Shown here one piece after another: positions 45,662 to 54,661 of a stretch of DNA of 64,000 nucleotides. The position numbers and the translations under genes were made by a program. Below the pieces are notes generated by a model. That model saw only the letters and a program-made list of their open reading frames with translations. It was not told where the DNA came from and did no database searches. Source of the DNA: Bacillota bacterium (lineage in GTDB: Bacteria > Bacillota > Clostridia > Acetivibrionales > DSM-1351). The stretch is taken from positions 15,540 to 79,539 of the forward strand of contig JAEZRV010000045.1 in the NCBI GenBank assembly GCA_023444055.1, given 5' to 3'. Each line of letters opens with the position of its first letter. Positions within the stretch are counted from its first letter, which is position 1.

Positions 45662-46564
45662 ATGAGCAATGAAAGCAGTTCTTGTCCTGAACATAGAGCT
45701 AGACTAAATGCGGCCTCAAGCCTTATAGACACTGTTAAACTGCAAATAAGACAAGGGGTGCTGAAGAAAAGAAATCTTGTGTGGCTTGAATTGACTGGAT
45801 GTTCAGGGAATATAATTTCACTTCTTGATGGAAATAATCCGGATTTTAAGTACTTAATTTCGAATATGACTTATTTTATTTACAGTAACAGTATTTCGGC
45901 CAGCGAAGGACAGAGTGCTATGGAGCAGTTATTTAGTGTGCTTGGAAGTGACTATATACTGGCTGTAGAAGGAGCTGTTGCGACTAAGAATAACGGTCTA
46001 TATAACATCATCGGCCGTTTGAACGGTAAACCAGTAACGGCACTAGATGCAGTGAAAACGCTTGGGGAGAAGGCAACTCATGTCATTGCATTAGGTGCCT
46101 GTGCAACACATGGAGGGGTTTCAGCAGCAAGACCCAATCCAGCTGATTGTGTAAGTGTGCAGAGTCTTCTAAATAGAAAGGTTATACAGCTACCAGGATG
46201 CCCCTGCCATCCAGACTGGTTTATGGGTACACTTGCTCATATTCTGCTATACGGAGAGCCTGAGCTTGATAGCAAGGATAGACCGTTTTTGTTTTATAGT
46301 ACGTTAATTCATGATAGATGTCCGCGTAGATCATTTTTTGATAAGGGAATTTTTGCTGAAAAGCTAGGCGATAAAACCTGTATGTTTAAATTAGGCTGTC
46401 GTGGACCAGTAACACGCATTGACTGTCCAATAAGACATTGGAATCAATATGTTAACTGGCCTGTTGAGGATGATACTCCTTGTATTGGATGTGCACAGTT
46501 TGGATTCCCTGATGAAATGGAACCTTTTATTACCTACAATACCACAAGAGAGGTTAAGAAATGA
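45662..46564 (+). CDS. [NiFe]-hydrogenase small (iron-sulfur) subunit
   Basis: 300 residues from ATG 45662 (an in-frame TTG at 45644 is unlikely). No Tat signal is present, so the enzyme should be cytosolic. The proximal cluster region reads LELTGCSGN (Cys47, Asn50 where many families have a second Cys), then GACATHGG and PGCPCHPDW. The distal and medial clusters use HDRCPRR, TCMFKLGCRGP, DCPIRHW and PCIGCAQFGFPDE. The CSGN pattern resembles group 2a/1h enzymes in which one proximal ligand is not Cys (from memory). It passes electrons between the active site and a partner, perhaps the b5-like protein. It overlaps the large-subunit gene by 4 bases (ATGA). Confidence 0.93.
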   Translation: MSNESSSCPEHRARLNAASSLIDTVKLQIRQGVLKKRNLVWLELTGCSGNIISLLDGNNPDFKYLISNMTYFIYSNSISASEGQSAMEQLFSVLGSDYILAVEGAVATKNNGLYNIIGRLNGKPVTALDAVKTLGEKATHVIALGACATHGGVSAARPNPADCVSVQSLLNRKVIQLPGCPCHPDWFMGTLAHILLYGEPELDSKDRPFLFYSTLIHDRCPRRSFFDKGIFAEKLGDKTCMFKLGCRGPVTRIDCPIRHWNQYVNWPVEDDTPCIGCAQFGFPDEMEPFITYNTTREVKK

Positions 46565-47979
46565 CTAAGAAGATTACTATTAATCCTGTTACGCGAATAA
46601 GTGGTTTTATGGAAATTCAAGCAGATATTGAAAATAATCGGGTGGTAGATGCTAAAACAGAAGGACTAATGTTTCGTGGCTTCGAAATAATGCTTAAAGA
46701 TAGAAATCCATTAGATTGTGTCTACTTTACACAGCGCATTTGTGGTATTTGCTCAACAGCACATTCTATGGCTTCAACTCTTGCATTAGAGGATGCTTTT
46801 GGTATAGTTCCAACTGAGCAGGGTAAATATTTACGAGATATTATTCATGGGTGTGAATTCCTGCAAAATCATATTCGCCATTTTTATCAGTATACTATCC
46901 CGGACTTTGTAAAACTACCTGAAAGTTATCCCTTATTTAAAACAGAGTATAAGGATTTCAGATTGCCAAAAGGTAAGAATGACAATTTGGTAAAGGATTA
47001 TTTTGATTCACTTGAATTAAGCCGAAGTAGCCATGAAATGCTTGCTGTACTTGGTGGAAAGGTTCCACATAACCATGGGGTTTTTATTGGCGGTATTACA
47101 ACACAGGCAACTACAGATAAAATTATTAAAATTAAATCCATTTTACAAAGAATATACCAATTTATTAATGATAGAATGATTCCTGATGTATACACCATTG
47201 CAGAGTATTACAAAGAATATTTTTCTATTGGAAGGGGTTATGGAAATCTTTTAAGCTTTGGTTGCTTTGACGGCTATAAGAGCCTTGGAACTCTATATGT
47301 GAACCCTCTTATATATACTGATGGTAAAACAAGTGTATTCAACCCGGATAATATTACAGAAGAAATTGAATATGCTTGGTACAAGGATACAAAAAAAGCG
47401 GCTAAATCTAGTGAAGCTGAATTTGAAACTGAACCTGATATGAGCAAATCTAAAGCTTATTCTTGGGTTAAGGCTCCAAGATATACTAATCTGCCCTTTG
47501 AGACAGGCCCACTTGCGAGGCAATGGCTTTCTGGTGAATACAGAAATGGAATATCAACTATGGACAGAACCATTGCCAGAGTCCTAGAAGCAAGAAAAAT
47601 AGCGGCAATTATTAATACACTGCTTGAAAATCTTATACCTGCTACATCAGTTCAAGAAAAATATAATATTCCAGAAACCGCTTCTGGAAAAGGTTTGATT
47701 GATACTACAAGAGGTGCATTAGGGCATTGGTTAAAGGTGGATAAACAAGTTGTTTCCTCTTATCAAATCATTACTCCGTCAGCTTGGAATCTTTCAACCA
47801 GAAGCAATGATGGTATGCATGGGACTGGTGAACAGGCACTTATCGGTACACCTGTAATGGACATTAATAATCCTGTAGAAATAGGTAGAACTATTAGGTC
47901 TTTTGATCCTTGTATTTCTTGTGCAACACATATTTACACAGAAGGAAAACACATAAATACTATACAGGTTGTTCCTTAA
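46561..47979 (+). CDS. [NiFe]-hydrogenase large (catalytic) subunit
   Basis: 472 residues. The four cysteines that hold the NiFe site are in RICGICSTAHSMAS (near residue 60) and DPCISCATH (near 450). The GGKVPHNHG segment typical of the family is also present. After the final His remain 15 residues (IYTEGKHINTIQVVP), the tail removed by the maturation protease. The enzyme oxidises or makes H2. With no signal peptide, no membrane anchor, and no diaphorase gene nearby, its redox partner is open. It is the last gene of the group; a terminator lies at 48177-48200. Confidence 0.95.
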   Translation: MTKKITINPVTRISGFMEIQADIENNRVVDAKTEGLMFRGFEIMLKDRNPLDCVYFTQRICGICSTAHSMASTLALEDAFGIVPTEQGKYLRDIIHGCEFLQNHIRHFYQYTIPDFVKLPESYPLFKTEYKDFRLPKGKNDNLVKDYFDSLELSRSSHEMLAVLGGKVPHNHGVFIGGITTQATTDKIIKIKSILQRIYQFINDRMIPDVYTIAEYYKEYFSIGRGYGNLLSFGCFDGYKSLGTLYVNPLIYTDGKTSVFNPDNITEEIEYAWYKDTKKAAKSSEAEFETEPDMSKSKAYSWVKAPRYTNLPFETGPLARQWLSGEYRNGISTMDRTIARVLEARKIAAIINTLLENLIPATSVQEKYNIPETASGKGLIDTTRGALGHWLKVDKQVVSSYQIITPSAWNLSTRSNDGMHGTGEQALIGTPVMDINNPVEIGRTIRSFDPCISCATHIYTEGKHINTIQVVP

Positions 47980-48176
47980 AAATGAGGTAGAAAAATAGTG
48001 AAAAAATCAATATTGCTGTATTGATAAACTAAGAATGAGGCTATTAAATAATATAGCTTAACCAGATATCTGTCTATATCATTAAAGTTCATGATATTGT
48101 GGCTTAAGGTATATTTTACAACAGCCCCATATAAAATTTTTTGATATTTAACTATCTACGTGACAGGAAGCATTCA

Positions 48177-48200
48177 TAGCCTGCGATGAGGCTACTTTTT
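48177..48200 (+). terminator. Terminator of the hydrogenase group
   Basis: TAGCCT (48177-48182) pairs with AGGCTA (48189-48194), followed by CTTTTT. Confidence 0.65.
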
Positions 48201-48208
48201 GTACATAA

Positions 48209-48796
48209 TTAATATCTTTCTTCGGCATCTTTTTTTGTTTCTTGGATTGTACCAAATGGGTGCTGAGGTGGCGCATAAATAGAGTATAATTTAATGGGTT
48301 TGTTACCTGTATTAATTAAATTATGCCATGTTCCAGCAGGTATTATGATGGCAAAATTATCACGGACATTTGCTTGGAAATTCAATTTGTCTTTTTTTTC
48401 ACCCATTTTAACAAGCCCCTGACCATCTTCAATGCGTATAAATTGATCAAGGTTAGGGTGCATTTCCAAACCTATATCATCTCCAACATTTATGCTCATC
48501 AAGGTTACTTGTAAGTGATTACCAGTCCACAAAGCAGTACGGTAATTATCATTTTGTTTTGTAGCCTTTTCAATGTTAACCACAAATGGTTTGGGTCCAT
48601 AGTCCTTTAACATCATAGTATTACTGTCCTTATATTGATTCATATTAGAGGAATATTGATTAGGAAGTTGGTTCCAAGAATCTGGGTTATTCATTGGATT
48701 ATTCGAAAAGTAAGGACACTGAAACATATTATCAGGATTATTCATTGGTACGTTAGTATTATATGGACATTGACACATTTTTTGAGGTCTATACAT
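48209..48796 (-). CDS. Cupin-domain protein with Cys/Asn-rich N-terminal repeats
   Basis: The preferred start is ATG 48796 (AAAGGA 9 nt before it); an in-frame ATG at 48832 would place that site inside the gene. About 195 residues. The N-terminus is unusual: two copies of CPYxxNxPMNNPD (about residues 9-35) in a Met/Asn/Cys-rich stretch. A single cupin barrel follows: GDDIGLEMHPNLDQFIRIEDGQGLVKMG (His, Gln and Glu metal ligands, motif 1) and IIPAGTWHNLINTGNKPIKLYSIYAPPQHP (His of motif 2). Small stand-alone cupins of this kind bind Mn or another metal; function unknown. The Cys-rich tail might bind metal or be a spore/coat-like feature (guess). Confidence 0.75.
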   Translation of the reverse strand: MYRPQKMCQCPYNTNVPMNNPDNMFQCPYFSNNPMNNPDSWNQLPNQYSSNMNQYKDSNTMMLKDYGPKPFVVNIEKATKQNDNYRTALWTGNHLQVTLMSINVGDDIGLEMHPNLDQFIRIEDGQGLVKMGEKKDKLNFQANVRDNFAIIIPAGTWHNLINTGNKPIKLYSIYAPPQHPFGTIQETKKDAEERY

Positions 48797-49163
48797 ATTA
48801 CTCATTCCTTTCATAAACTTATAACGAGGCAAGAAAATGTCCCCAACTTCTATAAGTGGCGGGTATCACTTTGGTTATCAGGCGGTGAGAATATCTCCCG
48901 CCTCGATGAAACGCCGCTGATGTAATGAAATTTTTCTACAATCGAAAAATTTCATTTTGAATCTAGGCGTTATAATAGTAGAATATGTTTTATGTTAATC
49001 AGATGTGCTTGACTAACATAAACATATCAATATATAAACAGTCTGCCCATGCCATTTTAATTGGGGAATGGCATGGGCAGTAGTATTATGTATATTCTGT
49101 TTTGATAAAGAGGAGGTTTCTACTCTGAATTAACAGTAGTATAAAGCAAGAAAACAGCAAGTT
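48797..49163. other. Spacer with a 14-bp hairpin between cupin and flavoprotein genes
   Basis: No gene. A perfect hairpin (49043-49056 with 49067-49080, stem CTGCCCATGCCATT, 10-nt loop) lies about 85 bases past the flavoprotein stop and could end its transcript, although the T-tract is weak. Confidence 0.55.
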
Positions 49164-50492
49164 TTAATTTTTAACACAACGATAGTCAATATATTTATTA
49201 TTTAGATAGTAATCGCTTAAATCTAATTCCCAGATTTTCTTTATCTTTTCGAATAAATCTGGTCTTTCACTTTGAATCTGTGTTTTATGCTCTAATATAG
49301 AATGCCATACCTTCTTTGGCACTTCAAATTGACTAAAGTTACCATCAAGTGTTTTACCATCAAGTAATGAGAACATATAATCAAGCTCATCATCAGAATA
49401 TTTTGGCATAATTGCTAAGCTACCATATAGGCTGATGAATTCACTGAACTCAGTCCTGTTAAAGTCAAAAGCATCATTCCACCAATTTGTATACTGCTCA
49501 AAACCATATTTTCCATTAAGTTCCTCATTAACAGCCTTTGCAGCGTGATATCCACACATTATAGCCCCTTGGACGATAACCTCAATATGAGCTGCACTAT
49601 CACCTATGGAAATTACATTACCTAAGTAAGGTTTACTAAGTGATTCATATGACTTAAGTGAACAACCTATTTTATTAATAACTCGTGAATTTGCAAAATT
49701 CTCTTTTAATGGGCTATTATAAAAAATGTTTCCAAAAATTGGTTCTGGCATCCTTTTTTTGGTTCCTACAACAGTTAACTCTATAGTGTTATCTCCTTCT
49801 AAGGTTGGACCTACCATTATTTCTGCAAAAGGATGATATGCACTACCATAATATTGAATCCAGCTTTCAGGTTCAAATCCTCTCGTGTTTTCGATTGTAT
49901 AAAGTAATACTAAGGGCATCCCATATAATGCCCTTCCCTTATTAAGACCAAATACGCCAGTGAGTTTTGCATGGGCGCCTTCTGCTATTATCAGTTTTTT
50001 TGCCTCTATAGAGGAAAATTTCCCTTTAGATTCAAGTTTTAGCCTTACAGAGTTTCCCATATCTTCGCCGCCACATGCTAATGTTTCTAATCTCAATTCT
50101 ACCCCAAGCTTTTCACACTCATTCCATAAATCTGTAAGCAACTGCCCTTTGTCAAATTTTATTGCAGAGGGTCTGCCATCTGGATGGGCAAAATGTATTC
50201 TATGACCGCTAGGCGAATAATGGTAAGTGTTTTTAACATTTACTAAGCGGCCAGAGTATGGAACACTGAAGTTGTTCTTGGAAAATAATACTTTACCTTC
50301 TTGTATCTGCAAAGATTCATTTTCATATCCATTGTCCATAACAAATTGTGCACAACAAGCTCTTCTAATTTTACTAATATCTCTCTTTTTTTCAATAACC
50401 GTAACCTTAAGACCCATTTCTGCTGCGGTTTTTGCAGCCATAAGTCCCGCTGGACCTGCACCAACAATAATTAAATCTAATTTTTCATTCAT
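49164..50492 (-). CDS. FAD-dependent oxidoreductase of the geranylgeranyl-reductase type
   Basis: 442 residues; ribosome site GGGGGAG. The FAD-binding Rossmann fold is at the very start (LIIVGAGPAGLMAAKTAAEMG, then VTVIEKK). The second nucleotide motif (GNVISIGDSAAHIEVIVQGAI) lies near residue 300, as in the GGR/FixC/tryptophan-halogenase-like group. ACCAQFVMDNG near residue 45 recalls the Cys-containing active loop of geranylgeranyl reductases. The last ~90 residues are a helical domain with no motif I know. Possible jobs are reduction of isoprenoid chains or oxidation of a small aromatic. It has its own upstream region and is not tightly linked to the cupin gene. Family certain, substrate unknown. 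Confidence 0.85.
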   Translation of the reverse strand: MNEKLDLIIVGAGPAGLMAAKTAAEMGLKVTVIEKKRDISKIRRACCAQFVMDNGYENESLQIQEGKVLFSKNNFSVPYSGRLVNVKNTYHYSPSGHRIHFAHPDGRPSAIKFDKGQLLTDLWNECEKLGVELRLETLACGGEDMGNSVRLKLESKGKFSSIEAKKLIIAEGAHAKLTGVFGLNKGRALYGMPLVLLYTIENTRGFEPESWIQYYGSAYHPFAEIMVGPTLEGDNTIELTVVGTKKRMPEPIFGNIFYNSPLKENFANSRVINKIGCSLKSYESLSKPYLGNVISIGDSAAHIEVIVQGAIMCGYHAAKAVNEELNGKYGFEQYTNWWNDAFDFNRTEFSEFISLYGSLAIMPKYSDDELDYMFSLLDGKTLDGNFSQFEVPKKVWHSILEHKTQIQSERPDLFEKIKKIWELDLSDYYLNNKYIDYRCVKN

Positions 50493-50985
50493 AGTTTAGT
50501 CTCCCCCTTTGTAATATAAATAGTGTTAATTTGCGTGGATGGCTTCCAATTGAATTAAAATCAGTTATCCAGTGCTTAATTTAGCTAAATTTCCAATTGA
50601 AGACTGGATATTAGCGGCTATAAGCACCTGATAATTAGTGCATAGGAAAAATATGTAAAGAGTAGTGCTTGGAAGGTATTATACCATACGGATACTATTA
50701 TTACAAAATAATACAATGATTAATATTTAATGAAATTATATAATAAACTTAGAGAAACATATAAAAATTAATAAGATTATATTAGTACGGTATAAATGCA
50801 AATAAAATGGACTTACTTATTTCAAAATATTCTGTTAATATAAAAAGATATGGAATAAAAAGGAAATGGTTATAAATAAATTATCGCAAGTGTAGAATTA
50901 CTGTAACTTATTAGTGATAGGATACTCAGTTGGGCATTTCAACATGATTTTTATCGAATCGGTAGGGGTAATACTTAAAAAATAA
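50493..50985. other. Long AT-rich spacer
   Basis: About 490 bases upstream of the flavoprotein gene. I see no ORF, repeat or RNA motif. It is likely the flavoprotein promoter region plus decayed sequence. Confidence 0.4.
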
Positions 50986-51195
50986 ATATTTTCAATTTTT
51001 AATGAAAACTTACATACATTTATTGATAAAGAACATAAAACTGACATTCTTTCTGAGAGTGATAGAAAGGTTAAATGGCCGATTACCCAGGATTACGCTA
51101 ATAAGCTGATTGATATTGAAGGTGTTTCTACAAATGTATTTAAGCACTCTATTGGTGCTGAATCTACAAGAAGGTTCTTCCATGCTAGTATCTAA
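50986..51195 (+). pseudogene. Decayed C-terminal gene fragment
   Basis: An open frame of about 69 codons runs from the stop at 50983-50985 to a TAA at 51193-51195, with no start codon or ribosome site. Its translation is protein-like (for example KVKWPITQDYANKLIDIEG and STRRFFHASI near the end), so it looks like the tail of a lost gene. I do not recognise the family. Confidence 0.4.
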
Positions 51196-51366
51196 TTCAA
51201 ATGTAGCTTTAAGATACTTTTTATTCTTCTCAATGTTTTATTCCCCTTTTCAGTAAGATGATATAATCATATTTCATTTTAACATATAAATGATGTTTAG
51301 AAATGAGATTATCTAATCTAAATTTACTTTTTACTACTTTTTACTTTTTATTATACATAAAACATT

Positions 51367-51395
51367 TTGCTACTTAATGAATGATTTTGTATAAT
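51367..51395 (+). promoter_or_regulatory. Promoter of the chitinase gene
   Basis: TTGCTA (51367-51372), 17 nt, TATAAT (51390-51395), about 70 nt before the start codon. The two boxes are identical to those of the sigI promoter. Confidence 0.7.
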
Positions 51396-51467
51396 TGTAT
51401 TAGAATGTAATGTAAGAGAGCTGAATTTGTATAAGTATGGAATAATTTTAGAGAGGAGACAATACAT

Positions 51468-53102
51468 ATGAAAATGAAAAACATAAGAAAGACAAGGTTC
51501 TTGCCTGTAACAATTCTGCTGGTCATAACAATGCTGATTAGTTGTATGGGAATATCAAGCTTTGCAGCAAAGAAGGTGGAAATATCGAGCGGTACGGCTG
51601 CTGTACATAAAACAGAAATGTCAAGTAACAAGGTTGCACAGAATATAGAAATGTCAAGCAATACAAATGCACAGAATACAGAAATGTCAAGCTATACGGT
51701 TGTACATAATACAGAAAAATCAAGCAATGCCACTGCACAGCAATATCGAAATGTGGCATATTTTACTTCGTGGTGTGGCTACATAAGAGCAATTGAGGTG
51801 GGGGATATAGATCCTTCACTGTTAACGCATATTAATTTTGCCTTTGCAAACTTATCAACTGATGGAACTATTACAGTTGGAGACCCGTGGATTGATATTG
51901 AAAAACCATTTGGAGATGATACCTGGGAAACAGAGTTAAGAGGGCATTATGGGCAGTTGATTAAACTAAAAGAAAAATATCCTCATATAAAGACATTAAT
52001 ATCAGTAGGAGGATGGACATGGTCGAAGACTTTTTCGGGAGTAGCAGCCGAAGAAGCATTAAGAAAAGCTTGTGCAAAGTCAGCAGTTGATTTTGTGGTG
52101 AAATACGGATTTGATGGCGTAGATCTTGATTGGGAATACCCAGTAGCAGGCGGTGACAACATTCCTCACCGGGCAGATGATGGTGATAACTATATTCTAT
52201 TACTCAAGGAAATAAGAATGGCACTCGATGCTCAAGGAGAAAAAGATGGGAAGGAATATCTGCTAAGTATTGCAGGTGCAGCTAGTCCAGAGTTTATTGC
52301 AAATTGTAAAGTTAAAAACATGATGCAGTATCTGGATTATATCAATGTTATGACATATGACTATCATGGAGCTTGGGATAAAACAACAAATCATGTTACA
52401 CCTTTGTATACAGGTACCGGAAACGAAGCATGTGTCTCTAAAACAATTGAAGATTACATAGCTGCAGGTGTAAAACCTGTTGATTTGAATCTGGGGTTAT
52501 TGTTTTATGGAAAAGGTTGGATTAATGTAAATGACCCCAATGGTTCAGGATTATATAAAAGTGGAACAGCAGCAACAACTGCTGGCTATGGAAATGGTAC
52601 TTGGGAAGGCTCAGCTTTTGATTATTGGGATATTGCAGCAAACTATGTAGGCAAAAATAACTATAAACGTTATTGGGATGATATTGCGAAAGTGCCTTAC
52701 CTGTATAATGGAAGTACATTTATTACATATGATGATGAAGAGTCAATTGGATATAAACTAGATTACTTAAAGAATATGGGACTTGGAGGTGCTATGTTCT
52801 GGGAGTTCTCCTGTGACAAGGATTTAGCACTTCAAAAAGTAGTTGCTAAAAGTCTTGGAATTGGTAAAGGTGGCGTTGATGATCCCACATTGCCACCTCT
52901 ATGCTATGGAGATTTAAATGAGGATGGATTTATAGACTCAATAGATTTTGCATTGCTAAAGTCTTATCTTTTAGGTAAAGAATCTTTGATAAGCAAAACA
53001 GCTGCAGATATCAATTGTGATGATAGTATAGATGCTATTGATCTTGCAACTCTAAAACTTATTTTGTTGGAAAACCGTACTCCTCAGCCTATAGAACCTT
53101 AA
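51468..53102 (+). CDS. Cellulosomal GH18 chitinase with C-terminal type I dockerin
   Basis: 544 residues; GAGAGGAGA ribosome site. Signal peptide about 1-34 (hydrophobic [15 protein letters not shown], cleavage near SFAA). Residues about 38-93 are five imperfect 11-12-residue repeats (E(M/I)SSNxxAQNT type). The GH18 barrel (about 94-465) shows [14 protein letters not shown], the catalytic [11 protein letters not shown] (DxxDxDxE) and [10 protein letters not shown]. The last ~65 residues are a dockerin with two calcium loops: [20 protein letters not shown] and [20 protein letters not shown]. Role: hydrolysis of chitin while bound to a scaffoldin cohesin on the cell surface. It has its own promoter and terminator. 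Confidence 0.95.
   Translation: MKMKNIRKTRFLPVTILLVITMLISCMGISSFAAKKVEISSGTAAVHKTEMSSNKVAQNIEMSSNTNAQNTEMSSYTVVHNTEKSSNATAQQYRNVAYFTSWCGYIRAIEVGDIDPSLLTHINFAFANLSTDGTITVGDPWIDIEKPFGDDTWETELRGHYGQLIKLKEKYPHIKTLISVGGWTWSKTFSGVAAEEALRKACAKSAVDFVVKYGFDGVDLDWEYPVAGGDNIPHRADDGDNYILLLKEIRMALDAQGEKDGKEYLLSIAGAASPEFIANCKVKNMMQYLDYINVMTYDYHGAWDKTTNHVTPLYTGTGNEACVSKTIEDYIAAGVKPVDLNLGLLFYGKGWINVNDPNGSGLYKSGTAATTAGYGNGTWEGSAFDYWDIAANYVGKNNYKRYWDDIAKVPYLYNGSTFITYDDEESIGYKLDYLKNMGLGGAMFWEFSCDKDLALQKVVAKSLGIGKGGVDDPTLPPLCYGDLNEDGFIDSIDFALLKSYLLGKESLISKTAADINCDDSIDAIDLATLKLILLENRTPQPIEP
51579..51746 (+). repeat. 33-bp tandem repeats in the chitinase linker
   Basis: Five degenerate units (one of 36, four of 33 bases) encode GAAATGTCAAGC-led repeats, EMSSNxxAQNT in protein. 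They lie between the signal peptide and the catalytic barrel. Confidence 0.85.
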
Positions 53103-53127
53103 ACAAAGTTTTTTTCACTAATAACAA

Positions 53128-53174
53128 AGCCCTTATTCCTAGTTGTGTAACTGGGGATAAGGGCTTATTTTTGT
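53128..53174 (+). terminator. Terminator of the chitinase gene
   Basis: AAGCCCTTATTCC (53128-53140) pairs with GGGATAAGGGCTT (53155-53167) with one G-U pair, followed by ATTTTTG. Confidence 0.85.
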
Positions 53175-53260
53175 TAAAGTGTATCAATGCTTACCTGCTT
53201 TAATCTTCATAAGGTATTAAGAAACTGCTTGCTAACTAGTATGAAATTTATAAGAGCTGT

Positions 53261-54244
53261 TTAATCTTCATAAGGTTTAATAGTCTGTATTGTGCCATCT
53301 GCATTGTATTTTAATTCTGTAAATTTAACACAACGCTTATGGTTAACACCGCCTGATAATGAGCTATCATGATAGAACAGATACCATTTATCCTTAAATT
53401 GAACAATAGAGTGGTGAGTTGTCCAGCCGATAACAGGCTCTAGGATTCTTCCTTTATAAGTGAAAGGCCCTTTCGGACTCTTGCCAATAGCATAAACCAG
53501 ATAATGAGTATCACCTGTTGAATATGATAAGTAGTAATTTCCATTATACTTATGCATCCAAGGCCCTTCGAAATACCTTTTGTCAGTGTCACCTGCAGTT
53601 AAAGGGTTACCATTTTCATCAACGATAGTAATTTCTTGAGCGTCATCCTTAAAAGTTAACATATCATCACTTAATTCTGCAACTCTAGGTCCTATAGCAG
53701 GTTCGTTACTTAATGGACCAACTGCATCAGGAATAAAACTACCTGTTTGCCACTTTTCTAACTGTCCACCCCAAAGGCCACCAAAATATATATATGATTT
53801 TCCATCATCATCAACCAAAACTGCTGGATCTATGCTAAAGCTTCCAGGAATATAATTGGCCTCTGGTGTGAAAGGTCCTGTAGGGTTTTTGCTGGTAGCA
53901 ACACCAATACGAAAGATACCGTCTTTATCTCTTGCTGGAAAGAATAAGTAATAAGTACCGTTTTTATAAGCAGCGTCAGGTGCCCACATTTGTTTACTTA
54001 CCCAAGGAACATCTTTCATATTTAGGGCTTCACCGTTATCAATGCAAGCGGAATCTATATCATCCATTGATAGGATATGATAATCCTCCATTTTATACTG
54101 GTCGCCATTGTCATTGTCAGGACCATCATGATCTAAATCATGAGAAGGATAAATATATAGTTTACCCTCGAAAACATGTGCTGATGGGTCAGCGGTATAA
54201 ATATGAGTGACTATAGGTTTATTTGGTTTGCTGTTATTTTCCAT
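53261..54244 (-). CDS. GH43-family glycosidase (beta-xylosidase / alpha-L-arabinofuranosidase type), intracellular
   Basis: 327 residues, ribosome site GGAGAG, no signal peptide. The five-bladed propeller motifs are seen: TADPSAHVFEGKLYIYPSHD (catalytic base Asp), MWAPDAAYKNGTYYLFFPA, SIDPAVLVDDDGKSYIYFGG (pKa-tuning Asp) and YFEGPWMHKYNGNYYLSYS (acid Glu). It closes with GWTTHHSIVQFKDKWYLFYH. Single-domain cytosolic members of this subfamily cut xylo-oligosaccharides or arabinosyl side chains after import, complementing the secreted GH10 xylanase at 57146. It is transcribed against its neighbours as a single gene; exact substrate cannot be told. Confidence 0.92.
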   Translation of the reverse strand: MENNSKPNKPIVTHIYTADPSAHVFEGKLYIYPSHDLDHDGPDNDNGDQYKMEDYHILSMDDIDSACIDNGEALNMKDVPWVSKQMWAPDAAYKNGTYYLFFPARDKDGIFRIGVATSKNPTGPFTPEANYIPGSFSIDPAVLVDDDGKSYIYFGGLWGGQLEKWQTGSFIPDAVGPLSNEPAIGPRVAELSDDMLTFKDDAQEITIVDENGNPLTAGDTDKRYFEGPWMHKYNGNYYLSYSTGDTHYLVYAIGKSPKGPFTYKGRILEPVIGWTTHHSIVQFKDKWYLFYHDSSLSGGVNHKRCVKFTELKYNADGTIQTIKPYED

Positions 54245-54661
54245 GTTATTATCTCTCCATTATTATTTTTGAATGGCATTTCAATATTTTAATGCCAAAT
54301 ACTATTATATTAGAGTTTATCATGAGAACAAGCTTCTTACTTTTCGTATTTTGTCTTATTCTTCGCATTTATTGACATCTTTATCTTTTTTGTAGTACAG
54401 GCTACTTTATTATTCTATTTTTAACACTTATATGGTAATATTGAGATGTTATACAGTACTACATCCTATCGGAAAAACTATACTTATTTTTTTAGTGTAA
54501 AGTTTTGAGCGTAAAAAGACCATAAACGCAAATCTCAAATATGTTAATCAAAAGCATTATTCATGCATGCCCATAAATGGGCATTAAAATTGCGAACAAA
54601 GATTAGAAAATTTAAATAAAATAAGTCAATGGGACTAAATATTTATTTGGGGGAATGTTTA
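54245..54661. other. Divergent spacer between GH43 and chorismatase genes
   Basis: About 415 AT-rich bases. A TTGACA (54372-54377) has only a poor -10 behind it. No gene, repeat or RNA element seen. Confidence 0.4.
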
